Part shown: positions 7,517 through 15,730 of the stretch, one piece after another
Position numbering within the stretch: the first letter of the stretch is position 1
Layout: each line of letters starts with the position of its first letter
NCBI GenBank assembly: GCA_964560145.1
Contig: CAZLKS010000002.1
Coordinates: 1-48,532 of the forward strand
Origin: JAHFLF01 sp964560145
GTDB taxonomy: Bacteria; Patescibacteriota; Minisyncoccia; UBA6257; 1-14-0-10-44-23
DNA: 48,532 bases
Reading direction: 5' to 3'
Translations under genes and position numbers: made by a program
The notes under the pieces: model-generated
What the model saw: the letters and a program-made list of their open reading frames with translations, nothing else
What the model was told of the DNA's origin: nothing
Database searches by the model: none

Positions 7517-8524
7517 ATGAAAACCCACATACTTCATGTTAATGGTATGCACTGCGCCTCCTGCGTTGTCCTAACCGAAGATGCACTCAAGGAGGTATCT
7601 GGCGTAAGCAACGTGCGTGTTGATTTAACCGGGCGAACCGCAACCGTCACCGGCGAGCTACCAGAAACCGCCACCGAGACCGCCGCTCTACTCTCCCCGC
7701 ACATGCCCGCCGGATATTCGTTGTCTATAGAACCGGCAGCCAAAGCGGTTAAGTGGAATGAGTTCATATACGCCCTACCAATCGCCATACTCTTCTTTGT
7801 CGGCTTTTACGCATTACAAAAAACAGGCCTTGTCGAAATTAACGCCGGTAGTGGCATGAGCGTTGGCACGGCACTCGTTATTGGTCTTATCGCATCAGTC
7901 TCAACCTGTCTCGCCGTCGTCGGAGGACTCGTCTTGTCGGTTTCCGTTGCATACGCAAAAACCGGTGACACAAAAAAGCCACAAATCTATTTCCACATCA
8001 GTCGCCTTGTTGCCTTCTTCGTTCTCGGTGGCGTACTCGGTCTTGTCGGAAAGTCACTACAACTCGAATCAACAGGCACTACTATACTGACGACCCTAGT
8101 AGCAGTCATCATGCTTATTCTCGGAGTCAATCTATTGGACATTTTTCATTCTTCCAGTAAGTTCCAGCTGAGCCTACCAAGACACTTCAGCACCCTTATT
8201 CACCGCCTGAAGAATTCGACCAACGCCGCCATGCCGCTACTCCTCGGCGCAGCCACCTTCTTCCTCCCCTGTGGCTTTACTCAGTCAATGCAGGCCTACA
8301 CCCTTACAACCGGCAGCTTCATGACCGGCGGCCTGACCATGCTCGTCTTCGCACTCGGCACGCTACCAGTGCTCGCCCTACTTTCATTCAGTTCGTTTAG
8401 TATTAGCAACAAGCCGTGGCGTGGAGTATTCTTTAAAACAGCCGGAGTCATCGTTATAACCCTCGCCGTAATCAACCTACTCACAACGCTCGCCGTTACT
8501 GGTATCATTGAACCAATCTTCTAA
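7517..8524 (+). CDS. HMA domain fused to a UreH/TauE-like membrane protein
   Basis: The product is 335 aa. Residues 1-70 form a heavy-metal-associated domain with GMHCASC (Cys13, Cys16). Residues about 85-335 form roughly six or seven membrane helices of the sulfite exporter TauE/SafE-UreH (COG2836) type: STCLAVVGGLVLSVSVAY, FHISRLVAFFVLGGVLGLVG, LPCGFTQSMQAY and FALGTLPVLALL. Homologues occur near copper and cytochrome-oxidase assembly genes and are thought to move or deliver metal; the mechanism is not established. The fused HMA domain suggests it accepts Cu(I) from the same pool as CopA. Confidence 0.85.
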   Translation: MKTHILHVNGMHCASCVVLTEDALKEVSGVSNVRVDLTGRTATVTGELPETATETAALLSPHMPAGYSLSIEPAAKAVKWNEFIYALPIAILFFVGFYALQKTGLVEINAGSGMSVGTALVIGLIASVSTCLAVVGGLVLSVSVAYAKTGDTKKPQIYFHISRLVAFFVLGGVLGLVGKSLQLESTGTTILTTLVAVIMLILGVNLLDIFHSSSKFQLSLPRHFSTLIHRLKNSTNAAMPLLLGAATFFLPCGFTQSMQAYTLTTGSFMTGGLTMLVFALGTLPVLALLSFSSFSISNKPWRGVFFKTAGVIVITLAVINLLTTLAVTGIIEPIF

Positions 8525-8528
8525 CGAC

Positions 8529-8924
8529 ATGAACAAAAACATTATCACGGCAATTATTATCGGGTTCGTTGTCGTTAGTGCGGCAGTATTTTACTCTGGT
8601 GACCGAACTGCGACCACCGAAATCAATCCACCGATTACCGCCGTCATCGATGCCAGCGACAAACAAATCATTGATATCGCCGCCCGTGGCGGCTACTCTC
8701 CCCGCCTCGTCGTAGCCAAGGCTGGTATTGAAACTATCATCCGCGTAGTCACCAAAGACACCTATGACTGCTCCGTGAGCCTCGTCATCCCGAAACTAGA
8801 GTATCGAAAGTTCTTAACTTCAAACGGCACCGAAGACATTATCGTCCCAGCCGAAAAAGCCAAAGGTACCTTGAACGGCCTTTGCAGTATGGGCATGTAC
8901 AGCTTCAAGGTCGTGTTTCAGTAG
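8529..8924 (+). CDS. Membrane-anchored cupredoxin-like copper protein
   Basis: The product is 131 aa from the ATG at 8529, chosen because an upstream in-frame ATG at 8508 would overlap the previous gene. An N-terminal helix (IITAIIIGFVVVSAAVFY) anchors it. The rest is a cupredoxin_1/EfeO-like beta barrel, GGYSPRLVVAKAG...IIRVVTKDTYDCSVSLV, ending in GLCSMGMYSFKVVF. That end places Cys, Met and Met where a type-I-like or Cu(I) site would sit; the usual His after the Cys is missing, so it may be a Cu(I) chaperone rather than an electron carrier. It starts 4 nt after the preceding stop and ends the copper operon. Confidence 0.75.
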   Translation: MNKNIITAIIIGFVVVSAAVFYSGDRTATTEINPPITAVIDASDKQIIDIAARGGYSPRLVVAKAGIETIIRVVTKDTYDCSVSLVIPKLEYRKFLTSNGTEDIIVPAEKAKGTLNGLCSMGMYSFKVVFQ

Positions 8925-8956
8925 CTACAGAAAACGCATTCCGTCCCCAAAACAAA

Positions 8957-8980
8957 AACAGCCCGTGGGGCTGTTTTTTT
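8957..8980 (+). terminator. Terminator of the copper operon
   Basis: AACAGCCC-GTG-GGGCTGTT followed by a T run, 32 nt after the cupredoxin stop codon: a classical intrinsic terminator. Confidence 0.9.
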
Positions 8981-9020
8981 GACACAAGCTTGGCTTCGCT
9001 TTAGTGTCCCTTCAAGTGTC

Positions 9021-9120
9021 CAATCATACATACAGTATACCACGCACATATGTATGGTTGTGGATTACTTTAAGTAGCTTCATTGAAGCTAACAGAAGTA
9101 TCAATAACCACACTTTAACG
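9021..9120. other. Hairpin-rich spacer between convergent genes
   Basis: Two nested inverted repeats are visible: CATACATA with TATGTATG, and a longer imperfect stem around the AGCTTCATTGAAGCT core at 9076-9090. No ORF is supported. It may terminate the MazG-like gene, whose end it follows on the minus strand. Confidence 0.35.
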
Positions 9121-9136
9121 AAGGACCTTTCCTCGC

Positions 9137-9457
9137 CTACTCCCGTATCTGACCTGCTCGACTCAACCACTTTTTCTCAATCGCCGCATCAAGGTCAACT
9201 CCGAGCAGTTTTGCATTGGTAATCAAAAGCCCGAGAACATCGGCCATCTCCTCGGCCAACTTCTCTTTTGCAACAGAATCACCAGGATACTTCTCCGGAC
9301 GACACTTTTTTCGGCTAATAAGAACTGCTTGAGATAACTCCCCCATCTCTTCATAGAGTTTCAACAAGGCATACTCCTCATCGATAGTAATGCCATACTT
9401 TTCTCCATAACTCATCTCCACCTCCAAAATTTTCTCCTGTAATTCTTTAAATTGCAT
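9137..9457 (-). CDS. MazG-like nucleotide pyrophosphohydrolase
   Basis: The product is 106 aa, all helical, of the MazG/iMazG-type all-alpha NTP pyrophosphatase superfamily. The metal-binding pattern is visible: ALLKLYEEMGELSQAVL (ExxxE) followed by AKEKLAEEMADVLGLLI (ExxD). Such enzymes split NTPs or dNTPs to NMP and PPi, usually to clean the nucleotide pool. It is divergent from ung, and its start codon overlaps the ung -35 box. Its own -10 (TAGAAT, 9472-9467) lies 9 nt before the ATG. The shared promoter region with uracil-DNA glycosylase fits a dUTP or damaged-nucleotide housekeeping role, but specificity is inferred. Confidence 0.85.
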   Translation of the reverse strand: MQFKELQEKILEVEMSYGEKYGITIDEEYALLKLYEEMGELSQAVLISRKKCRPEKYPGDSVAKEKLAEEMADVLGLLITNAKLLGVDLDAAIEKKWLSRAGQIRE

Positions 9458-9481
9458 AATATGAAAATTCTAACATATAAT
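9452..9481 (+). promoter_or_regulatory. Promoter of ung (leaderless type)
   Basis: TTGCAT (9452-9457), an 18-nt spacer and a perfect TATAAT (9476-9481) lie 6 nt before the ATG at 9488. The oppositely oriented -10 of the MazG-like gene (9467-9472) lies inside this spacer, so the two promoters must compete. Confidence 0.7.
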
Positions 9482-9487
9482 GAGCAC

Positions 9488-10162
9488 ATGCAAGCAAATC
9501 TCGGCAAAATCGAAGCATCCTGGAAAGCGGCCCTTAGTGACGAACTGTTTATGCAGTATTTTCACAATCTTACTGAGTTTGTAGAAAAAGAGTGTCAAGA
9601 AGGTGTTATCTACCCCGCTCCCGAAAATATCTTCGCGGCATTTGCTGCCTGCCCGTTTGAGAGCGTAAAAGTAGTTATCATCGGCCAAGACCCCTATCAC
9701 GGCAAAGGGCAAGCCAATGGCCTCTGCTTCGCCGTGCCCGAAGGAGTAACCATCCCACCATCACTGCGAAATATCTTCAAAGAAATCGAAAGTGACCTTG
9801 GCATTAATCCAGTACAAAATGGCGATCTAACTCGTTGGGCCAAGCAAGGCGTCCTACTACTGAACGCGACGCTCACGGTTCGTGCCAATGCTGCTGGGTC
9901 ACACCAGAAAAAAGGATGGGAAGAATTCACCGATGCTGTCATCAAGGCGCTCTCCGAGAAACGTGAGGGCCTCGTCTTTTTGCTTTGGGGAAACTACGCC
10001 CGCAAAAAAGGTACTCACATAGACCGAAACAAGCATGTAGTTTTAGAAAGCGCCCACCCCTCCCCGCTCTCTGCTCACGCCGGCTTTTTCGGCAACAAGC
10101 ATTTCAGCAAAGCGAATGAATATCTAAAAAAGCAAAATAAGCCCGAGATTAACTGGCGATAA
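9488..10162 (+). CDS. ung: Uracil-DNA glycosylase, family 1
   Basis: The product is 224 aa from the ATG at 9488. In-frame starts at 9452 and 9461 lie upstream of the TATAAT box, and the shorter protein matches the usual Ung length and begins just before the KIEASWKAAL helix. Catalytic motifs: IGQDPYHGKGQANGLCF (water-activating Asp and His), LLLNATLTVR, VFLLWGNYARKKG, and HPSPLSAHAGFFG (DNA minor-groove loop). It removes uracil from DNA in base excision repair. Confidence 0.95.
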   Translation: MQANLGKIEASWKAALSDELFMQYFHNLTEFVEKECQEGVIYPAPENIFAAFAACPFESVKVVIIGQDPYHGKGQANGLCFAVPEGVTIPPSLRNIFKEIESDLGINPVQNGDLTRWAKQGVLLLNATLTVRANAAGSHQKKGWEEFTDAVIKALSEKREGLVFLLWGNYARKKGTHIDRNKHVVLESAHPSPLSAHAGFFGNKHFSKANEYLKKQNKPEINWR

Positions 10163-10170
10163 CTCTGGGT

Positions 10171-10617
10171 TTATTTTACGTGACGACTCGAATGAATCTT
10201 CTCTTCGAGTTGATCCAGCTTGAGCGTCATGTCCTTGAGTCCCTTTTTCATCTCAGCAATCGCCAGAAACTCGCTCTCAATCTCTAGTTCAGTCTTTTGG
10301 TTCAACTTCTTTTCACCTCGCAAACCAGAAAGAATGAGCTCATTACCAATGAAGCTTGAAGTAAAGGCACCGGTGAAATACAGCATCGCCGTTCCAACAA
10401 CAAAGGACCACGGACCGTCCCACCATGGATAATTAACAAGGTCGATGGTTAGGCTATTTTGATAATGATTCCAGAACTCATGCACCATATCCGCCGTATG
10501 CCAAACACCCCGCCAGAACAGCACAATGCCAATACCAACGATAAGTGCATACCACTTCGGATGGTGGCTTAAATAGGCCCGAACCCGCTCTTCCCACCGA
10601 GCAAATATTGTTTTCAT
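10171..10617 (-). CDS. Two-helix membrane protein with coiled-coil tail
   Basis: The product is 148 aa. There are two membrane segments (WYALIVGIGIVLFWRGVW, and WSFVVGTAMLYFTGAFTSSFI) followed by a charged helical tail from about residue 103 (KTELEIESEFLAIAEMKKG..LDQLEEKI) likely to form a cytoplasmic coiled coil. Not recognised as a named family. A TAGAAT box lies 9 nt upstream of the ATG, overlapping a GGAG. It converges with ung, whose stop is 8 nt away. Confidence 0.65.
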   Translation of the reverse strand: MKTIFARWEERVRAYLSHHPKWYALIVGIGIVLFWRGVWHTADMVHEFWNHYQNSLTIDLVNYPWWDGPWSFVVGTAMLYFTGAFTSSFIGNELILSGLRGEKKLNQKTELEIESEFLAIAEMKKGLKDMTLKLDQLEEKIHSSRHVK

Positions 10618-10705
10618 AACTCCTCTATTCTACCTACCCGAAGACCAGATGCCAAGAGCAGCTCATTAATGATAGAATCTCGATATACCTTATCACACCA
10701 CTCGT

Positions 10706-11242
10706 ATGACATACGTAGCTCTACTTCGCGGCATTAACGTTGGTGGCAACAACAAGGTGGAAATGAAAAAACTCAAAGCTACATTTGAGTCGCTCGGATT
10801 CACCGATGTCTTAACATACATCAATTCTGGCAACGTCATCTTTACCTCTGACAAGAAAAGCCTTGACTCCCTTGCCCTAGAAATAGAAGAAGCAATCGAA
10901 AAAGTCTTCAGCCTAACCATTCGCGTACTAGTACGCGATAGCAAGAATATTCAAAAACTCATCCAGGTGACGCCCACCACATTCAGCAATGATGAGTCAC
11001 AGAGGACCGACGTTCTCTTCCTCTGGGATGAATTTGATAGTAAAAAGACCCTTGGCATCATCAAGCATAACCCGAAGGTTGATACCCTACTCTACACCCC
11101 TGGCGCTATTGTCTGGAGCATAAAACGAACTGACTATACTCGTAGTGGCATGCACGACCTCATCAAATCACCAGTCTATAAAAAGATGACTGGACGCAAC
11201 ATCAACACGGTCCGTAAGATAGCTGAACTCATGCGCGTTTAA
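10706..11242 (+). CDS. DUF1697 family protein
   Basis: The product is 178 aa. The N-terminal YVALLRGINVGGNNKVEMKK and TYINSGNVIF are the DUF1697 signature, in a ferredoxin-like fold. Family function is unknown; members are cytoplasmic and stand alone. The full length is present. A 16-bp palindrome within the gene (CGCGTACTAGTACGCG, about 10922-10937) is probably chance. Confidence 0.9.
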   Translation: MTYVALLRGINVGGNNKVEMKKLKATFESLGFTDVLTYINSGNVIFTSDKKSLDSLALEIEEAIEKVFSLTIRVLVRDSKNIQKLIQVTPTTFSNDESQRTDVLFLWDEFDSKKTLGIIKHNPKVDTLLYTPGAIVWSIKRTDYTRSGMHDLIKSPVYKKMTGRNINTVRKIAELMRV

Positions 11243-11263
11243 AGCCCAAACACTGAACAGTGT

Positions 11264-12055
11264 CTATTTGCTGACGTGCCGTTTAAATAAACGAGCGGAC
11301 AAAGGCATGGCAAAGACAATGATGGCGAGGCACCAGATGAAAGACACCATAACATGACTACCTGTTGGCTGGCCGGTCATGAGTGCACGAATCGCTTCAA
11401 TAACGTGAGTAACGGGTTGATTCTCGGCAAAAATCCTGAGTACGGCCGGCATCGTGGCGGTTGGCACAAATGCTGCACTAGCAAAGGTCAACGGAAAGAC
11501 GACGAGGAATCCAAGCCACTGCACCGCCTCAACACTTTTCGCTAGGAGTCCCATTATTGCCGCAATCCAGCTAAACGCGAAGGTAAACACAAGCAGAATA
11601 CCAACGATAAGTAACCAGTCGGTGAATGATGCTTCGGGTCGAAAGCCAACAAAGAAAGCCGCGACAATCATCACCGTGGCTGAGATAGTATTCCGGAACA
11701 AGTCACCCACCACGTGACCAATGACAACCGAGAAGCTCGCTATTGGCAACGATTTAAAGCGGTCAACGATTCCCCGACGAACATCCGTCGCAACAGAAAG
11801 TGAAGTTGTCAGAGCGCCAAACGCTGCCGTCTGAACAAGAATGCCGGCAACCAGAAAGTTTACATACGACGTGCCACCCGTCTGAATTGCACCACCAAAA
11901 ACGTAGCGAAAAAGCAACATAAACATAATGGGCTGAATAGTCAGTCCCAAAAGTTGATCCGGGTTCTTGGTAATGTGTTTGAGACTTCGCCCGATGAGCA
12001 CTGCTACATCGGAAAGAAGCCAGTAGGACTTTGAGTGTGTGGTTGGATTTTTCAT
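11264..12055 (-). CDS. ABC-2 type exporter permease (DrrB-like)
   Basis: The product is 263 aa with about six membrane helices. It has the ABC-2 pattern of drug and polysaccharide exporters: LGLTIQPIMFMLLFRYVFGGAI near the N-terminus, then GRPLD-like loop FKSLPIASFSVVIGHVVGD and the helix pair ending PTATMPAVLRIFAENQPVTHVIEAIRALM, typical of DrrB. It forms the membrane pore for the ATPase encoded directly upstream (12-nt gap). A TATACT box 5 nt before the ATG could give an additional internal promoter. The substrate is unknown. Confidence 0.9.
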   Translation of the reverse strand: MKNPTTHSKSYWLLSDVAVLIGRSLKHITKNPDQLLGLTIQPIMFMLLFRYVFGGAIQTGGTSYVNFLVAGILVQTAAFGALTTSLSVATDVRRGIVDRFKSLPIASFSVVIGHVVGDLFRNTISATVMIVAAFFVGFRPEASFTDWLLIVGILLVFTFAFSWIAAIMGLLAKSVEAVQWLGFLVVFPLTFASAAFVPTATMPAVLRIFAENQPVTHVIEAIRALMTGQPTGSHVMVSFIWCLAIIVFAMPLSARLFKRHVSK

Positions 12056-12067
12056 AGAATAGTATAG

Positions 12068-13027
12068 CTATGAGACATCACTTGCTTCAGCGGCTACGGC
12101 ACCGTGTCCAGTAAGCTGCAAAAACACGTCGTCAAGAGTTGGTTTATGTACCGACATTGTGTCAATTTCGATAGCTGCACTACTGAGCGTATCGAGAATT
12201 GCTTTCACTGCTTTGACGCTTCCGTCAGTGGGGATACTGATACTGCGGCGCGCCTCATCATGAACAACACCAGGAGCCGGAAAAAGCCTAACAGCGCCAG
12301 CAAAATCGGCGGATTGCTCAATCATTATCTCTGTTCGCTCGTTGCCGACCTTCGCCTTGAGCTCATGTGCAGTGCCATAGGCAATTATCTTTCCCTTATC
12401 AAGCACCGCTATTTTATCTGCAAGCTTATCCGCCTCCTCAAGGTACTGCGTAGTGAGAAGAATAGTCGCTCCTTTCTTTTTAAGCTCTTCAATAACGGCC
12501 CACATGGTAAGCCGGCTTCGAGGATCGAGACCGGTCGTTGGCTCATCAAGAAAAATAACCGGCGGTGTTGCAACTAAACTAACCGCCAAATCAAGACGAC
12601 GACGCATGCCGCCGGAATAGGTTTTCACTGAACGGTCGGCAGCATCCACTAAATCGAATTGCGTAAGCAGCTCCGTCGCCCGCACGATACTCTGCTCCTT
12701 GCTTAGGTGATACAGTCGCCCCATCATTACCAAATTCTCCCTGCCCGTTAATAGCTCATCGAGCGCGGCATACTGACCCGTTAAACCAATAGAGTGCCGA
12801 ACCGCGTCCGCATCAGCGACAACATTGAACCCATTTACCAAAACGTCACCCGAATCGGGCAAAAGAAGCGTGCTCAAAATCCGAACAGTAGTTGTTTTCC
12901 CCGCACCGTTTGGTCCAAGCAGTGCCAGCATCGTCCCCTTTTCAATCGCAAGATTGATACCATCGAGTACGGCAACCTTCCCAAACGACTTCTTAAGATT
13001 AGTAATCTGAATAGTTGATTTTTCCAT
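12068..13027 (-). CDS. ABC exporter ATPase (DrrA-like)
   Basis: The product is 319 aa: Walker A GPNGAGKTTTVR, Q-loop, signature YSGGMRRRLDLA, Walker B VIFLDEPTTGLDP and H-loop TTQYLEEAD. After about residue 225 comes the DrrA-type C-terminal domain ending in PTLDDVFLQLTGH. It powers export together with the permease at 11264-12055. An upstream extended -10 (TGCTATACT) leaves a short leader. Confidence 0.93.
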   Translation of the reverse strand: MEKSTIQITNLKKSFGKVAVLDGINLAIEKGTMLALLGPNGAGKTTTVRILSTLLLPDSGDVLVNGFNVVADADAVRHSIGLTGQYAALDELLTGRENLVMMGRLYHLSKEQSIVRATELLTQFDLVDAADRSVKTYSGGMRRRLDLAVSLVATPPVIFLDEPTTGLDPRSRLTMWAVIEELKKKGATILLTTQYLEEADKLADKIAVLDKGKIIAYGTAHELKAKVGNERTEIMIEQSADFAGAVRLFPAPGVVHDEARRSISIPTDGSVKAVKAILDTLSSAAIEIDTMSVHKPTLDDVFLQLTGHGAVAAEASDVS

Positions 13028-13146
13028 ATAGGTACATTAGCTGGAATAGTATAGCAAAAAGTTGATACTGAACACCAAGTAGTGGCGCTTCGCAAAAAAA
13101 TAACATATTGGATGAATCGAGCTGGCGCCACCGCTTTGCCGCTGGC

Positions 13147-14388
13147 CTACTTACGTACGAAGGCCTCTTTAGGTGAAAGCAATGCAGCTCGCTTCGCCGG
13201 CCAAAAACCGGAAATCATACCAATAAAGAACGAAGTTATTATGATGAAAATGACGAACCACCAAGGAGTCAGGAACAGATTGATAGCGGCGCCTCCGAAA
13301 TGCTCCGCAACCAGGGAAAGTATGATGTTAATAGCCTTGCCGCCGCCAACGCCGATAATCACACCGCATATACCACCAAGGAGTCCCATAAGGGACGCCT
13401 CCATCAGGAACATTTTTTTAATATCTCTGTCGGTTGCACCAAGCGATTTCATAACGCCCACTTCGTAAATGCGCTCCATAAACCCGACAATCATAGTGTT
13501 GAGCATACCAAGCGATGAAACGATGAGTGCAGTAATACCGAATACGCCGAGAATAATCGTGAAAATATTAGTCACCTGCTTCGCCTGATTTACAAGGTCA
13601 ATGCGAGCCATCACCGAAAAATCTTTTGATAGTAGAGTGTCGCGCAGAGGCACAACCTCATCAATCGTACGCGCCTTAACCAATAGCGATTTAAAATAGG
13701 GCGGAATCTTCTTCATTTGAACGAGCGGTACCAGTGCCGTTGGCGGCTGCGAATCATCAACAATCACGCCGGTAATCGGTAGCGGCGTAAGCAACCCGAC
13801 CTGCTCAATTTTTGATCCACGATTCTCATCATAGTCTGCATTAACAGTAGCCACCGCTCCTACCGGTGAGGTACTAGCCGAAAATCCAAGCAGCTTAATC
13901 GCCTGACTGTTCAGCATTATCCCCGCCTCGCCTTCCATGATATTCTCACCTATCCCCGCCTTAAGACCGGTCAGCCTAAAATAGTTTGGTTCAATGATTC
14001 GCACGCCGACAAGACCCGTCGTCGATGCCATTTTAACCTCGCCAGAAAACTCACCAATCGGAGAGACTTCAGAAGTCTGAGGCAATGCGGATATCTCCTT
14101 CATTACCTCGGCGGTGAGTTGTAGATTACTTTCAGCAGTATACGAAACCTCCATCGTTATAAGCGAGTCCTCCGTGGTCACCAACTTCCCGATCAAAATA
14201 TATTGCAAGCCGTAACCAAGTGACACCAGAAAAAGCACCGTCGCGATACCAATCGACATACCAAAGATGGTCAAGGTAGTTCGAAGGGGTTTCGTCTTAA
14301 ACACGCGTAGCGAAAGACGCAAAATATCGAGAAATTGCAGTCCTCCACTCTTAAAAGGTGCGTCTGGATCAATAATTGGCTCAGTCAT
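13147..14388 (-). CDS. MacB/FtsX-type ABC permease
   Basis: The product is 413 aa with the MacB topology: one membrane helix at residues 34-58 (FGMSIGIATVLFLVSLGYGLQ), a periplasmic-type MacB_PCD domain of about 210 residues, then three C-terminal helices of the FtsX domain (IFTIILGVFGITALIVSSLGML, LLGGICGVIIGVGGG, WWFVIFIIITSFFIGMISG). MacB-type transporters transmit force across the membrane instead of forming a classic channel. It is last in an operon, 11 nt after its ATPase, together with the FN3 protein and response regulator; it may act in envelope or surface-protein handling. Confidence 0.9.
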   Translation of the reverse strand: MTEPIIDPDAPFKSGGLQFLDILRLSLRVFKTKPLRTTLTIFGMSIGIATVLFLVSLGYGLQYILIGKLVTTEDSLITMEVSYTAESNLQLTAEVMKEISALPQTSEVSPIGEFSGEVKMASTTGLVGVRIIEPNYFRLTGLKAGIGENIMEGEAGIMLNSQAIKLLGFSASTSPVGAVATVNADYDENRGSKIEQVGLLTPLPITGVIVDDSQPPTALVPLVQMKKIPPYFKSLLVKARTIDEVVPLRDTLLSKDFSVMARIDLVNQAKQVTNIFTIILGVFGITALIVSSLGMLNTMIVGFMERIYEVGVMKSLGATDRDIKKMFLMEASLMGLLGGICGVIIGVGGGKAINIILSLVAEHFGGAAINLFLTPWWFVIFIIITSFFIGMISGFWPAKRAALLSPKEAFVRK

Positions 14389-14399
14389 ATAAAAGCATG

Positions 14400-15725
14400 T
14401 TAGGCGCTACTAAATTGCGGGCCAATCGTGTATCCATTTTGTAATACAAAGGCCATTCTTTCTGATACAATTCGACTCTCGTGTAACGACAAACCAACAC
14501 CACTCTTTGCACATGAAAGATTCAGAATCTCACGAAAATCATCCGCGCTAATCATGTTTCGCAGGCGATTATTGAGAATTTCATCCAGTCGAATCTTCTG
14601 CTCCTCATCTATTTTTCCATGGTAATCCTTCAAAAGCCAGTCACGCAAAGCGGCGATTTCGGCAGCGAGTGAAGCATAGGGGTTTGCCTCCAGCTCCTTA
14701 ATCATCGAAGCGATATCTTTGCGATGTGTCAGCAGATCGTCAATGAGCGTGGCAATTTGTTGCGCTCGCTGTGCATACAAACCAACGCCACCCTTCTTAT
14801 ATGGACGGTCGAGCAACTCCTTGAATGTAGGTGTGTCTATCTCGTTCGCAAGTCGCTGAATAATAAAAGTTTCACACCGGCGTATCTCTTCTCCCGTGTA
14901 GCCACGCATTAGGAGCATAGATAGGCTACGAGCGGCGAGTTCTTGTCCAGGGAGTGAGGGCTCCAACTGCTGCATAACCTCCGTGGAAATAGAGGCAACG
15001 CGCTCCGAAGAGGCCTTTCCCTGCTGTTCGGCGACCTTCACGATGGTTCCATCCTTCATGTAGAAAATTCTCTTCGCATCACGCAGACTCCACACCTCGT
15101 GCGTAACCATGATGATAGTCCGACCATCCTTTTCATTGAGCTCCTTTAAGAACGCGAGTACGTTATTTGCATTTTCCGAGTCAAGGTTACCAAGTGGCTC
15201 ATCAGCAATAATAATCGGTGGATTATTTGCGAGCGCACGAGCAATACCAACGCGCTGTTGTTGTCCACCGGAAAGCTCAGAAGGAAAACGAGCAGCAAGA
15301 TGCCCAATTGCAAGTCGTTCTAAAAGTCGCTGTGCCTCCGCATGCCTTCGACTAAGCGAAATACCGAAAAATGACATCGGCAAAGCGACGTTGTCGAGAA
15401 CGGTGAGCGACGGCACAAGGTTGAATTGTTGAAAAACGATGCCGATGCCCAACTGACGGAATACCGCCAGCTCCTGCGAAGAGAACTTACTAATATCACG
15501 CCCATTCACGTTCACCTCTCCTTCCGACAAATGGTCCACGTCAATGCCAGCCATTAAATAGAGCAGTGTCGTCTTACCGCAGCCGGATGGCCCGAAGAAT
15601 GTTACGTAATCTCCCTGTTTAATATCGAAATTCAAATTCTTAAGAGCCCAGGTCTCTGACGACGCGTGGCGCTGATAATAAAAGTTTACATTTTTCAGCT
15701 CAATAGCTGATCGGGTAGTATCCAT
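14400..15725 (-). CDS. MacB/LolD-type ABC ATPase with a repeated C-terminal extension
   Basis: The product is 441 aa, about 200 longer than LolD-type ATPases. Residues 1-235 carry Walker A GPSGCGKTTLLYL, signature LSGGQQQRVGIARAL, Walker B PIIIADEPLGNLDS and H-loop VTHE. The extension (about 255-441) is helical and contains two related units: DTPTFKELLDRPYKKGGVGL and SADDFREILNLSCAKSGVGL, each followed by an amphipathic helix. I do not recognise the extension; it may be a regulatory or partner-binding domain. The gene lies 5 nt after the response-regulator gene and 11 nt before the permease. Confidence 0.88.
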   Translation of the reverse strand: MDTTRSAIELKNVNFYYQRHASSETWALKNLNFDIKQGDYVTFFGPSGCGKTTLLYLMAGIDVDHLSEGEVNVNGRDISKFSSQELAVFRQLGIGIVFQQFNLVPSLTVLDNVALPMSFFGISLSRRHAEAQRLLERLAIGHLAARFPSELSGGQQQRVGIARALANNPPIIIADEPLGNLDSENANNVLAFLKELNEKDGRTIIMVTHEVWSLRDAKRIFYMKDGTIVKVAEQQGKASSERVASISTEVMQQLEPSLPGQELAARSLSMLLMRGYTGEEIRRCETFIIQRLANEIDTPTFKELLDRPYKKGGVGLYAQRAQQIATLIDDLLTHRKDIASMIKELEANPYASLAAEIAALRDWLLKDYHGKIDEEQKIRLDEILNNRLRNMISADDFREILNLSCAKSGVGLSLHESRIVSERMAFVLQNGYTIGPQFSSA

Positions 15726-15730
15726 GAAAT

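Noticed and set aside
10922..10937. 16-bp palindrome CGCGTACTAGTACGCG
   Set aside because: It lies within the DUF1697 coding frame with no sign of regulatory function.
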